Below, piece after piece: positions 19,674 through 28,288 of a stretch of 64,000 nucleotides of DNA (its first letter is position 1; every line of letters begins with the position of its first letter). The notes beneath the pieces were generated by a model, which was not told where the DNA came from, ran no database searches, and was given only the letters and a program-made list of their open reading frames with translations. Position numbers and translations under genes: made by a program. The stretch covers positions 434,001 to 498,000 of the forward strand of contig JAHCMK010000001.1 of assembly GCA_019192445.1 (NCBI GenBank), in the 5' to 3' direction. Source of the stretch: Oceanococcus sp. HetDA_MAG_MS8. GTDB taxonomy: Bacteria; Pseudomonadota; Gammaproteobacteria; Nevskiales; Oceanococcaceae.

Positions 19674-20966
19674 ATGAGCGACTCTGATTTTAGTACTGCC
19701 CAACCACGGGCCCAAGGACGGGGGCGCAAATTGCTGGGCGCGGGCATGCGCACCGTGGGGCGGAGAATGGGTCGACTGATTGGCGCAGATGGAACGCAGA
19801 CCTGGCTAAAGATCGGAGAAGACTGGTTCCAAACGCTATCCGAGCTTCGCGGCGCCGCCATGAAGTTGGGCCAACTGGCGTCGCAATATGCAGACGTGCT
19901 GCCACCCGCTCTGGCCGAGCAGCTCAGTCGGTTACAGGCCCAGGCGCAGCCCGTGTCTTGGAGCGAGCTAGAGCCGGTTTTGCTGGCGCGTTGGACTCAA
20001 ACGCAGGCTGGACTGGTGGCCACCATTGATTCGCAGCCCATTGGGGTTGCCTCCATTGGGCAAGTTCACCGGGCTGTGCTCAAAGATGGTCGTCAGGTGG
20101 CGGTCAAGATTCAGTATCCGGGCGTGGCCAATGCCATTGACAAAGATGTGGACAACCTACGCCGCTTGCTCAAGCTTGGTGGCATGTTGCCGCTAGCGCC
20201 GCAGCTATTGGATCAGCTTCTGGTCGAGGTTCGTGACCGCTTGGCGGATGAAGTGGACTATGCCGGCGAGGCGCAGCGCCTAGCGCGGTTCCGCCAGCCA
20301 GCGGAGCAATTCGGAATTTGCGTGCCTGCGGGCATTGATGAGTTGCAGGCCGAGGGCGTGCTGGTTAGCAGCTTTGAGACCGGGGCGACTTTGCAAGAGG
20401 CCGCGCAATGGTCGCAGGAATTGCGTGACGATATTGGCGGTCGTCTGATTGACTGGATGTTTCACCAAATTGGAGTACTGCAAGAAGTTCATGCAGACCC
20501 ACATCCAGGGAATTACGCCTTCCGCGAGGATGGCAGCGTGGTGCTGTACGACTTCGGCTGCACCCGGCCCATTGATGCGCGTTATGTAGACCACTTCCAG
20601 CGGATGACGCGCATTAGCCTGCAACGAGACTGGGAGGCTATGCACGCCGAGTTGGCAAGGATTGGCAGCCTGGCTGAGAAAGATCAAGGCCTCACTCCGG
20701 AACTGCAACGCTTGTATCGCGACTGCACAGAGCCAGTTCTATCTGTGTTGGAAGACCCTTGCTACGACTATGCCGATGGGCAGATCATCACCGACTTGCG
20801 CGCCGTGGCACGCCGAGAAGTTCGGCAGATGGCGAAGTTCTCGCCGCAGGTGGAATTGGCATTTGTGGCCCGTGCCCTGAGCGGTAATTACTGGTTGCTA
20901 CGCGGCCTGAGAGTCCGCCAAGCATTGCTCCCCAAATTTGAAGCCTTTGCGGCACAGGCGGCTTGA
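19674..20966 (+). CDS. ABC1/AarF (UbiB-type) atypical kinase
   Basis: A 430-residue ABC1-family protein. The family-defining KxGQ motif is at AAMKLGQLASQYADVLP. The alanine-rich loop follows (VASIGQVHRAVLKDGRQVAVKIQYPGV, with the ATP-site lysine in VAVK), then the acidic EVDYAGEAQRLARF, the catalytic HADPHPGNYAF and the metal-binding DFG (LYDFGCTRP). The C-terminal membrane helices of UbiB itself are missing, so this is a soluble ABC1 homologue of unknown target. The ATG at 19674 is preferred to a GTG at 19605. Confidence 0.88.
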   Translation: MSDSDFSTAQPRAQGRGRKLLGAGMRTVGRRMGRLIGADGTQTWLKIGEDWFQTLSELRGAAMKLGQLASQYADVLPPALAEQLSRLQAQAQPVSWSELEPVLLARWTQTQAGLVATIDSQPIGVASIGQVHRAVLKDGRQVAVKIQYPGVANAIDKDVDNLRRLLKLGGMLPLAPQLLDQLLVEVRDRLADEVDYAGEAQRLARFRQPAEQFGICVPAGIDELQAEGVLVSSFETGATLQEAAQWSQELRDDIGGRLIDWMFHQIGVLQEVHADPHPGNYAFREDGSVVLYDFGCTRPIDARYVDHFQRMTRISLQRDWEAMHAELARIGSLAEKDQGLTPELQRLYRDCTEPVLSVLEDPCYDYADGQIITDLRAVARREVRQMAKFSPQVELAFVARALSGNYWLLRGLRVRQALLPKFEAFAAQAA

Positions 20967-20984
20967 TGGCCGCTCTGGGCGGGG

Positions 20985-22013
20985 TTAGTCGTCCTTGCTC
21001 AACTGCTCTATGGCCTGGGTAAAGTCTGCCGAGGCGTAAAAGCCTTCCAAGTTCTCGCGCACAACGGGCTCCAACAGCTTCTTGCGCTTCAGGGCCTTCA
21101 CCACCACCGGTACAAAGCGCTTGGCGTCGCGGCGCAGCATGCCGTCGTCAATACCGATTTCATCGAGCAACTCCGCTAAGGTGAGTGCGCCAAGCTCATC
21201 CATCACGGCTTGGACCCCGGCATCGAGCAAGGTGGCGAAATAGCGGGTTTGGCGAAACTCCCGCCAGTATTCATAGCCCACAACGAACATCTCTTCGATA
21301 TCCAAGCTGTTGGCAAAGCCGCGTATGGACGCCACCGAGCGCTTCTTATTCTCGTGCCAAATATCGAGGATGGCCTCGCGAATTTGGTCACTCTCCAATG
21401 CGTTGAGCAAAAAGCTCTCACTCATGCGCAAACTGGCTTCGGTTTGTTTTTGAATAAAGCCGCGCAGGTTTTCTTCCAGCATTTGGCCCAGCTCCGGACG
21501 GGCCCGGTCCATCATCTTTTTGCCAATCTTGAAAGCAGAGTCTGCACCAGGGAGCTTGCGTGACATTTCGCTGCCCCGTTTGGCGTAATCCCGAAGCGCA
21601 TGCTGCAGCAGTTCAGAGATCATGGACGCGAACACTGGGTTGGCCACCAAGTGCTTGGCCAAGGCCTCATGCAGCGCTTCCAGCTCCAGCACCTTGTCGA
21701 GGATTTCCTCGAACTGGTCATCCGGAATCAACTCTTCCAGTTTGGTGTCGTTGTGCACCTTATGCCGGTAAACCAGTCGGGCCACGTCACCCACCAATTC
21801 TGGGATGACTGCGCCTAGCTCCAGATCAATGGCGTATTGCTTGGCCGCAATTTGCACGTCTTTGGTCTTGACCACGTCTTTGAGGCGCAGTCGTGGTGCC
21901 AAACCCATGAAGCGGTCAATCTGCATATCGATTTGGGCCTCGAGTGCCTTACCCTCGAGTTGGCTCAGTACCCAATTTACGTGGGCATCGAGCAAGATTT
22001 GAGCAGCATCCAT
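20985..22013 (-). CDS. Conserved helical protein of unknown function
   Basis: I do not recognise a named domain. The 342-residue product is acidic-to-neutral and almost wholly alpha-helical by composition, with many Leu/Ala/Glu/Lys heptad-like stretches (KLEELIPDDQFEEILDKVLE, ALKRKKLLEPVV). It has neither a signal peptide nor a transmembrane segment. Composition and codon use match its neighbours, so it is very probably a real gene. It is convergent with the ABC1 kinase (18 bp) and lies downstream of the desaturase operon beyond a 269-bp gap. Confidence 0.75.
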   Translation of the reverse strand: MDAAQILLDAHVNWVLSQLEGKALEAQIDMQIDRFMGLAPRLRLKDVVKTKDVQIAAKQYAIDLELGAVIPELVGDVARLVYRHKVHNDTKLEELIPDDQFEEILDKVLELEALHEALAKHLVANPVFASMISELLQHALRDYAKRGSEMSRKLPGADSAFKIGKKMMDRARPELGQMLEENLRGFIQKQTEASLRMSESFLLNALESDQIREAILDIWHENKKRSVASIRGFANSLDIEEMFVVGYEYWREFRQTRYFATLLDAGVQAVMDELGALTLAELLDEIGIDDGMLRRDAKRFVPVVVKALKRKKLLEPVVRENLEGFYASADFTQAIEQLSKDD

Positions 22014-22071
22014 GACAGTGTGTCCCCAACGATTTCAATCTGCGCCGCAGCGTAGCACTGACAGCGGCTTA

Positions 22072-22107
22072 ACAGGGTCTGAGGACGAAGCCGCCCTCAG
22101 ACCCTGT
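22072..22107. repeat. Perfect 13-bp inverted repeat between desB and the next gene
   Basis: ACAGGGTCTGAGG is followed by a 10-nt loop and its exact reverse complement. No T-run follows on either strand. It could be a factor-dependent or stem-only terminator for the desaturase transcript, or the remnant of a small repeat. The rest of the 22014-22282 gap shows nothing else. Confidence 0.7.
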
Positions 22108-22282
22108 GCAAGAAAATCCTGATTCAGCGGGCATTGACACCGGGAGCAAAACCTATCGCGCCGCCCACTTTATGTCCCCGCAGGCAGAAAGCGGTTAATG
22201 GGTACCCGGCGCCCGCCCATTAGCCGATGGCTGAGGCTAGGCGCAGATGTCTCCGTGCGATATCTGCCAAGGGGGTGTAGCC

Positions 22283-23386
22283 CTAGGCCGGAGCAAGCTC
22301 AGCGCTCTTCGGAGCTTTATTCGGAAGCGACAAGCGGAAGATCTTGCGCACCACGCTTGTGAACTGCTTGCGGAAGGGGCCTTCGTTATAGGGCAGGCCG
22401 TAACGCTCGCAAATCTCTTTAACCTCCGTACTCATCTCCGCGTAACGGCTGCCAGGAATCGTGGGGAAGAGGTGGTGCTCGATCTGGTGGCTGAGGTGGC
22501 CACTGAGAATATGAAACCAGCGGCCTCCGCTGATGTTGGCCGACCCCAACAGCTGCCGGTAGTACCAATGTCCGCGGCTTTCGCCTTCCAATTCCGCTTT
22601 TTCAAATTCGTGCGTGCCCTCGGGAAAGTGCCCACAGAAGATGATGCTAAAAGTCCACAGATTGCGAATGAGGTTGGCCACCGCGTTGCCTGCGAGGACG
22701 GGCAAAAAGAAGGGGCCGGCGAGAAGTGGAAACAAGCCGTAGTCTTTGAGTGCCTGGCGGCCGATTTTCTTGCGAATGGCTTTGAGCATGGGGCGCTTTT
22801 CTTTCCAGTTCCATTGCCCATGACGCAGCTTCTCGGTTTCCAAGTCGTGCAGGGCTACGCCGTACTCGAAGAACAGGGCCAGTAATGTGGCGTACAGCGG
22901 GTTGAGGATGTAACCCGGATGCCAAGGCTGGGCTTCACTCATACGCAGCACGCCGTAGCCAATGTCGCGGTCCACCTCGCGCACGTTGGTGAAGGTGTGG
23001 TGCATGTAGTTATGCGAATGTCGCCATTGGTCGGCCGGGCAGGCGGTATCCCACTCAAAGCTCTGGCCCTTCAGTTCAGGGTCGCCGGTCCAGTCGTATT
23101 GGCCGTGCATGATGTTGTGGCCAATTTCCATGTTGTCCAATATCTTGGCAATGCCCAGGCTCAGCGTTCCGGCCACCCAGGCCGGCGGGAATACACTGAA
23201 CATCAATAAGGCTCGGCCGCCATATTCCAGCCGGGTATGCAGGCGAATAATCTTTTTAATGTGAGCGACGTCGCGTTCGCCCAAGTCGGCTTGCACCCGC
23301 TCGCGCAGGGCATCGAGTTCTTTGCCGAAGGCGTCGAGCTGGGCTGGGCTGAGAGGCGTTTGGAGGGCTGTTGTGTGCTGAGTCAT
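22283..23386 (-). CDS. desB: Acyl-CoA/fatty-acid desaturase (DesB-like)
   Basis: A 367-residue membrane desaturase that introduces a double bond into saturated acyl chains using O2. The three histidine clusters that bind the di-iron centre are intact: GHNIMHG, HSHNYMHH and HLSHQIEHHLFP, with hydrophobic segments between them. It follows the ferredoxin-reductase gene by 15 bp. The arrangement of TetR regulator divergent from reductase and desaturase is that of P. aeruginosa desT-desC-desB, where the enzyme is a delta-9 acyl-CoA desaturase. Substrate position here is inferred from that synteny. Confidence 0.9.
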   Translation of the reverse strand: MTQHTTALQTPLSPAQLDAFGKELDALRERVQADLGERDVAHIKKIIRLHTRLEYGGRALLMFSVFPPAWVAGTLSLGIAKILDNMEIGHNIMHGQYDWTGDPELKGQSFEWDTACPADQWRHSHNYMHHTFTNVREVDRDIGYGVLRMSEAQPWHPGYILNPLYATLLALFFEYGVALHDLETEKLRHGQWNWKEKRPMLKAIRKKIGRQALKDYGLFPLLAGPFFLPVLAGNAVANLIRNLWTFSIIFCGHFPEGTHEFEKAELEGESRGHWYYRQLLGSANISGGRWFHILSGHLSHQIEHHLFPTIPGSRYAEMSTEVKEICERYGLPYNEGPFRKQFTSVVRKIFRLSLPNKAPKSAELAPA

Positions 23387-23401
23387 GCGTCTCTCCTTGA
23401 T

Positions 23402-24484
23402 TTATAGGTTGATTTGAACGTCGCCGACGGGAGCGGATACGCAAAGGCGGATCTCTTCCTCACCATGGGCGGAAAGGCTGCCGTCGCGCAGGTCGCGGAC
23501 TTGGCCTTGAGTTTTGCGACAGGTACAGCTGGCGCATATACCCATCCGGCACCCGAACTCGGGGTTGAGGCCGTTGGCTTCTGCGATTTCCAGCAAGCTT
23601 TGCCCGCGGGCGGTGGCCTTGACTTGGCTGCGGGAAAACTCCACCGCAGATGTTTTGCTAGAGGTGCCGGTGGAGCGAAGGGCAAGGCCGAAGCTTTCGC
23701 TTTGTACGCTGCGCGGGTTGGTTTTGTGTGCCCCTAGTTTGTGAACAGCCGTGCGCAAGGACTCCGGGCCACAAACCATAATGTGCTGCCGCTCCTTGGC
23801 AACGCTCAGTGCTTGAATATGGCGGCGATGAAAATGCCCGGCCCAGGGCTTCGATGTGCTCGGCTTCAGCGCCGTATTGATGGGTTGCCAGCGCACAGCG
23901 GGGTTCTCTTGCAGCTGTTTCAGCAAGGGCTCCCCAGGAATGTCCTGCTCGTTACGGTTGTAGTGCAGCAAGCTAACTCTTGCGATGCCCTGAGCCGCAG
24001 CAAAAGCCGCCAGGCTCAGGTTGGGGGCTAAGCCCGTTCCGCCGCTGACCAGGACCAAGTGATCAATTTCGCCAGCAATCTCTGGCAACACATAATCACC
24101 GGCGGCTTGCCCCACCATGATGGGTTGACCGATGTCGAGGCCCTGTTGCAACTGGCCCGTCCACAGACCTTGGTCTTGAATGCGAATGGCAAAGTGCAAC
24201 TCACCGGCTCCCGCGAAGGGCGTGCAAGCAGGCGAAAAGGGTCGTTTCACCCAGCGACCATCAATTTGCTGGCCCAGCTGTAGGTATTGCCCGGCCTGGA
24301 AGCCTTGGAAGTCGGAGCCGACACTAAGACTGAGCTCCACCACATTGGCTGATCTTTGTTGAATGCGTGTCACCTGGCCCATGCCTGGAAGTGGCCCGCG
24401 TTGCATCAGAGCTTGCAGCCGAATAGGGCCATGCGGCGTGGTGATGGCGCTGAGAAGCTTCGATGTCAAAGATGATGAAGTCAT
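23402..24484 (-). CDS. desC: Ferredoxin reductase-type electron donor for the desaturase (DesC-like)
   Basis: A 360-residue fused flavin reductase. An FAD-binding barrel carries RPFSPA, an NAD(P) domain carries SGGTGLAPNLSLA, and a C-terminal plant-type 2Fe-2S ferredoxin has its cluster cysteines in FGCRMGICASCTCR and a final Cys in RLCVSAP. It passes electrons from NAD(P)H to the desaturase encoded next. The ATG at 24484 has GAAGG 6 bp upstream; the longer frame to 24517 would run through the proposed operator. Expression is likely controlled by the divergent TetR gene. Confidence 0.9.
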   Translation of the reverse strand: MTSSSLTSKLLSAITTPHGPIRLQALMQRGPLPGMGQVTRIQQRSANVVELSLSVGSDFQGFQAGQYLQLGQQIDGRWVKRPFSPACTPFAGAGELHFAIRIQDQGLWTGQLQQGLDIGQPIMVGQAAGDYVLPEIAGEIDHLVLVSGGTGLAPNLSLAAFAAAQGIARVSLLHYNRNEQDIPGEPLLKQLQENPAVRWQPINTALKPSTSKPWAGHFHRRHIQALSVAKERQHIMVCGPESLRTAVHKLGAHKTNPRSVQSESFGLALRSTGTSSKTSAVEFSRSQVKATARGQSLLEIAEANGLNPEFGCRMGICASCTCRKTQGQVRDLRDGSLSAHGEEEIRLCVSAPVGDVQINL

Positions 24485-24499
24485 GGATGCCTTCAGGAA

Positions 24500-24515
24500 G
24501 TGAACAACTGTGCAC
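24500..24515. promoter_or_regulatory. Candidate DesT operator, proximal
   Basis: GTGAACA-AC-TGTGCAC is a near-perfect palindrome (one mismatch between half-sites) lying 16 bp upstream of the desC start codon. The half-site resembles those bound by DesT/FabR-type TetR regulators of unsaturated fatty-acid genes. Confidence 0.65.
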
Positions 24516-24545
24516 AATCCTGAGGGCTCTTGATTCCAATGTCAA
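24516..24545 (-). promoter_or_regulatory. Candidate desCB promoter
   Basis: On the minus strand TTGACA (24545-24540), 18 bp, then AGGATT (24521-24516) could be the -35 and -10. The -35 overlaps the distal palindrome and the -10 abuts the proximal one, which suits repression by occlusion. The -10 is a weak match. Confidence 0.45.
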
Positions 24546-24556
24546 CAAGTGTACAC
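24541..24556. promoter_or_regulatory. Candidate DesT operator, distal
   Basis: GTCAACA-AG-TGTACAC repeats the pattern of the proximal palindrome with two mismatches between half-sites. The centres are 41 bp apart, close to four helical turns, so two dimers could bind the same face of the DNA. Confidence 0.6.
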
Positions 24557-24651
24557 AAAATAGTTTCAAGCGTAGGGGGAGTGGGGCCTAGGCCCTAAAT
24601 GGACTGTGAACGTTGCTGGCTCTTGTGGCGGGCTTTGTCTACACTTCGGCC

Positions 24652-25338
24652 ATGAGCGAGAACCCTGTAAAGCCCAAGCGCCGGCCCCGCGGTGACACCC
24701 GTCGCGCACTCATTGATGGCGCCTTTAAACTTCTGGATGGGCAAAAAAGCTTCGCCGGCTTGTCACAGCGTGAACTGACGCGCGCCGTGGGTATCGTCCC
24801 CACCGCGTTTTACCGGCATTTCGAATCCATGGATGCCTTGGGCGAAGCGCTGGTAGAGGAAGCTTTTCGCGGCTTGCGTCAGATACTCGCCGATGTGCGT
24901 AATGATCTGAGCACGGCCGATCACCCCGTAGGCACGGTGATGAAGTCTTTAATCAAGCATGTTCGCGCTCACCGCGCGCGCTTTCGCTTTATTGCCGCCG
25001 AGCGCTTCGCTGGGGGAGGGGTGGTGCGCGATGCCATTCGGCGGGAGATTCGCTTGGTGCACGCGGAGCTGGCCATTGAGCTGGCCAGGTTCCCTTACCT
25101 ACGCGAGTGGCCGGTAGAAGACCTGCACATGATCTCCAGCCTCATGATCAACAGCATGGTGGCTGTGGCGGAAGAAATTCTGGAGCGTAAGCCCAGCGAT
25201 AAGGCGGGTGAAAAGGAATTGGTGCAGTTAGCGGAGAAACAGCTGCGGCTCATCTTGTTGGCAGTTCCTGCGTGGAAACCTCAAAACAGCTCGCACACAG
25301 CAAAGCGCGGTGCCGATCTGATCCAGCCGGCCGTATAG
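24652..25338 (+). CDS. desT: TetR-family regulator (DesT-like)
   Basis: A 228-residue TetR protein. The N-terminal helix-turn-helix is clear (RRALIDGAFKLLDGQ, then LSQRELTRAVGIVPTAFYRHFESMDALGEAL). The basic N-terminal tail (VKPKRRPRGDTRR) and the C-terminal ligand domain resemble FabR/DesT regulators, which sense the ratio of unsaturated to saturated acyl-CoA. It is divergent from desCB and probably controls it through the palindromes at 24500-24556. The ATG at 24652 is used; the open frame begins further upstream. Confidence 0.85.
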   Translation: MSENPVKPKRRPRGDTRRALIDGAFKLLDGQKSFAGLSQRELTRAVGIVPTAFYRHFESMDALGEALVEEAFRGLRQILADVRNDLSTADHPVGTVMKSLIKHVRAHRARFRFIAAERFAGGGVVRDAIRREIRLVHAELAIELARFPYLREWPVEDLHMISSLMINSMVAVAEEILERKPSDKAGEKELVQLAEKQLRLILLAVPAWKPQNSSHTAKRGADLIQPAV

Positions 25339-25456
25339 GCGCGAAAACAGCACCCACGAGTAGGGGCGGGCCGTGCTCATTGGGGAATGCCAGCGCGGGC
25401 CGGTTTCTTAACTGCCGAGCCCGCGACTATAGGCTGTCTGGACCTAATTCAGGGCC

Positions 25457-25897
25457 TTAGAGAACACCAGCCAACAGTACCAAGGTGCCACCAATTTCGC
25501 CCACGATCAGCAGCATCATGTAAACGCTGATGATTTTGCCAGGGATGGTCATGGAGCCTAAGCGGTGCGGGCGTTCGAGCTGGTTGTCGGTGTCCTGCAG
25601 CCAGCCATGCACTGCGTAGGCAAAGACGGCGCTGGCAAACCACAGAATAGGGATGGCGACGGCAGCCAGATTCACCCCGGCGGACCAGCGGCTGTGCAGG
25701 GCAAGCTGCTGTAGAACCAGGCAGGCAAAGGCATACATCAACGCGGTGCGATGGCAAATATCCACATAGGTGGGGGCCTGTGCATTCTCGCTGCGCATCA
25801 TGTGCCAATACTTCCAGATGCCGGTGAGCATGCCGACCAGCAAAAACACACCGGCGGAGACCAGGGCAAAGTGATCAGCGCTGGGAAGATGATTCAT
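25457..25897 (-). CDS. Small four-helix membrane protein, function unknown
   Basis: A 146-residue protein with about four hydrophobic segments (ALVSAGVFLLVGMLTGIWKYW, ALMYAFACLVLQQLAL, LAAVAIPILWFASAVFAYAV, IISVYMMLLIVGEIGGTLVLL). I recognise no family. Its ATG overlaps the nitrilase stop codon (ATGA at 25894-25897), so it is the third member of a tightly coupled operon with a MAPEG protein and a carbon-nitrogen hydrolase. A role at the inner membrane alongside those enzymes is inferred from this coupling only. Confidence 0.75.
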   Translation of the reverse strand: MNHLPSADHFALVSAGVFLLVGMLTGIWKYWHMMRSENAQAPTYVDICHRTALMYAFACLVLQQLALHSRWSAGVNLAAVAIPILWFASAVFAYAVHGWLQDTDNQLERPHRLGSMTIPGKIISVYMMLLIVGEIGGTLVLLAGVL

Positions 25898-26922
25898 GCG
25901 GATTTTCTCGTTGACGATGGTGAAGACGAAGACGCATTTAGCGCAGCATTGTTTTTGGCGGCAGCGAGGCCCAAGTCTCGGCCGCGACGATCATAAACCG
26001 GCCGGTTGGCCCAGTTTTGTTGATCCCAGTATTGCTGCATGATCCAGGGCAGGCGCGGTATCCAGAACCCGGACCCGGCTTTGGCTGTGGTCGGCGCGGC
26101 AGTGGGGATGTTGATATCGGCATAGACAATGCCCGGTCCTTCCTGGGTGCGGCGCATGGCCAAGACCTCGCCCTGGGCATTCACGATTTGCGTAGCGCCC
26201 ACAAAATGCGTGCGATAGGGCAGTGAGAGCTTAGTGCCGGCCAGCAGTCGAAAACGCCCTTCAAAGTGGCCGCAATGGCTGGCCTGGATCACCGGCACCT
26301 GCAAATGGCGGGCAAAGACGGATGGAGCCGTTTCACTGAGCTTGGCATTGCGCCGCGCCAGGCCGCGCAGCAGCAGACTGTTGGGCCCCAGGCCCGGCCA
26401 GTTGAGGGGCAGGGTCCACCAGTGAGTTCCGGTAATCACCCATTGCACGCGACCGACCATGCGGCGCAGGGTTTGCTGACGAATCAGCTCCCAGCACATA
26501 GCCGCACCGGCCGTTCCCAACTCGGTATCCCAGACACCGGCATCTTGGCCGCCCCGGTAAAAGGCGTTCTCCCACATGGTGGGCAGATCCTTGTCGTGGG
26601 TATGGACCTGCTGCTTCGGCTCGACCAGCACATAGCGATTCATGATCTCGTCGCCGGCCTGTTGCAGCAGGGAGCCGCCAATCCAGATCTGATGACGCTG
26701 GGCCAGTGCTCGCAGCAGATCAACGGCGGCGTTCTGCTCCCCCAACACCGCCGCATAGGGGCGATCATCCGGGGTGATGGCACTGGTGAAGAACTCGGGC
26801 AGGGCCACGATGCGGGCGCCCTTGGCGGCGGCCTCCTGCACCATTTTTTCTACCAGCGCCAGATTGTGGGGGACATCGCCCACGCGGGTCTGCAGGGCGA
26901 TGGCAGCGGCTTTAATGCTCAT
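25894..26922 (-). CDS. Carbon-nitrogen hydrolase (nitrilase superfamily)
   Basis: A 342-residue nitrilase-fold enzyme. The catalytic triad is visible as Glu in ALPEFF (near residue 47), Lys in THDKDLPTMWEN and Cys in AAMCWELIRQQ. This superfamily hydrolyses amides, nitriles or N-carbamoyl groups; the branch cannot be named from sequence alone. The start at 26922 overlaps the MAPEG stop (ATGA). A longer frame to 27150 would overlap most of that gene and adds an unrelated N-terminus. Confidence 0.87.
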   Translation of the reverse strand: MSIKAAAIALQTRVGDVPHNLALVEKMVQEAAAKGARIVALPEFFTSAITPDDRPYAAVLGEQNAAVDLLRALAQRHQIWIGGSLLQQAGDEIMNRYVLVEPKQQVHTHDKDLPTMWENAFYRGGQDAGVWDTELGTAGAAMCWELIRQQTLRRMVGRVQWVITGTHWWTLPLNWPGLGPNSLLLRGLARRNAKLSETAPSVFARHLQVPVIQASHCGHFEGRFRLLAGTKLSLPYRTHFVGATQIVNAQGEVLAMRRTQEGPGIVYADINIPTAAPTTAKAGSGFWIPRLPWIMQQYWDQQNWANRPVYDRRGRDLGLAAAKNNAALNASSSSPSSTRKSA

Positions 26923-27338
26923 GCCAGCAGCCCTAGAAGCAGAATAAGCCCCAAGCCGATCAATTGCCCGGCGAAGAAGAGTCCGCGTACGAAGACCAGT
27001 AGGGACGTGGTTCCCAATAGGTGGGTGAAGGACTGGGCCAGCCGCAAACCAAACAGGTAGGGCAGCAACCAGGCCCAGTTCTCCAAGCTGGCTGGGTTTT
27101 GGCTGATCAGCAGGAGGGCGACTAGCCACAATACAAAGCTTTCCACACAATTCTTGTGGGCGTCATGGGCGCGTTGCACAAAGGCAGGCTCAGGCGCCGG
27201 CCCGCTGCGGGCCCAGACATTGGCCGCCGAGCGTCCCAGAATCACCTGCAGGCTGCGAAAACCGAACACCACAGCCACCAGGGCCAGGGTGAGCAGGGCA
27301 TACAGGCTCAAGATCAACAAAACCGGTTGGGTCAACAT
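26919..27338 (-). CDS. MAPEG-family membrane protein
   Basis: A 139-residue protein with four hydrophobic helices and the MAPEG-like core RAHDAHKNCVESF between helices 1 and 2. The family includes microsomal glutathione S-transferases and related eicosanoid enzymes; the many bacterial members are mostly uncharacterised. It is the first gene of the coupled MAPEG, nitrilase, membrane-protein operon, which might process or detoxify a lipophilic amide or nitrile. Confidence 0.85.
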   Translation of the reverse strand: MLTQPVLLILSLYALLTLALVAVVFGFRSLQVILGRSAANVWARSGPAPEPAFVQRAHDAHKNCVESFVLWLVALLLISQNPASLENWAWLLPYLFGLRLAQSFTHLLGTTSLLVFVRGLFFAGQLIGLGLILLLGLLA

Positions 27339-27417
27339 GGATGTGTCTCCACAAGTGTTTGATGGGAATAAGACTGCCGCAGCGGTTCAGGGCCGACTTG
27401 TAGAAATCTGTTGCGGT

Positions 27418-28179
27418 CTACCAGGGGGTGGTCCAGAGCCTGAAGCCACCCTGAATGATTCCGGCATCCCGGGCGCTGATGCCAAACATGCTGCGAAAGG
27501 CCGTGCTGAAATGCGAAGAATCGCTAAAGCCGCCCTCCAGCGCAGCATCGGTGAGCGTGCCCAATTGGCCTACCGCCTGGACGGCGATGCGAAAGCGGGC
27601 CCAGTGCTGCACGCGCTTAAAGCCCACACCTAGTTCGCGCAAAAACAGATGCTGCACCCGGCTGGTGGAAAGATTCATGCGCGCAGCCAAGTCTTCCAGC
27701 CGCAGGTCCTGGCAGTGCTGCAGGTGTTCGCTCAGAGCGGCTTGTAAGCGGCTTTGCGTGTCGGGCGTCGGGCCCAGAGTGTTCCGCAGGGTCCTATCCA
27801 AACCCTGTTCCAAGGCGGATGTCCAGGCCTGTGATTCCGCCACCGCCGTCAATGCACCTTTGAGGGCATCGATGTGAGGGAGTGAGGCCTGCGCCGACTG
27901 CAGGGGCTGCATAGCCTGCCAGCAAGGCGAATGGACATCGGAATAGATCACGGCGCAGCGGCCCTGCTGTGGATCCAGTTCATGGCGGGTGCCAGCGGGA
28001 ATCAGGGCGCTAAAATGCTCCACCCAATCGCCCTCGGGTTCGCGGATGAGCATCGGCCGGTCCAGGGCCACCAGCGCCACATTGGCCGCATGAGTGTGGG
28101 GCAGGCCACGCCCCAGCGGCCCCACATAGATGAGGCTGCGCGGTCCAAGCAGAATCGTGGGTGGGCTGGATGCAGACAA
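27418..28179 (-). CDS. AraC-family transcriptional regulator
   Basis: A 253-residue regulator. The N-terminal ~140 residues are a cupin-like sensing region (GLPHTHAANVALVALDRP). The C-terminal double helix-turn-helix is typical (LRLEDLAARMNLSTSRVQHLFLRELGVGFKRVQHWARFRIAV, then DAALEGGFSDSSHFSTAFRSMFGISARD). The start is a TTG at 28179; the next methionine (MLIREPEG) would remove part of the sensor. It lies 80 bp upstream of, and parallel to, the MAPEG operon, so it is a plausible regulator of it. Confidence 0.88.
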   Translation of the reverse strand: MSASSPPTILLGPRSLIYVGPLGRGLPHTHAANVALVALDRPMLIREPEGDWVEHFSALIPAGTRHELDPQQGRCAVIYSDVHSPCWQAMQPLQSAQASLPHIDALKGALTAVAESQAWTSALEQGLDRTLRNTLGPTPDTQSRLQAALSEHLQHCQDLRLEDLAARMNLSTSRVQHLFLRELGVGFKRVQHWARFRIAVQAVGQLGTLTDAALEGGFSDSSHFSTAFRSMFGISARDAGIIQGGFRLWTTPW

Positions 28180-28288
28180 TGTCTCGGATGTCGTGCGCTG
28201 GCTGGTCAGTGTCTTATTCTAGTCTGCGCCGGCATTCAAGCTTGCGTCGCGGAGCTTGATCGAGGCTGGCAAGATTCCGAAGAGCCAC

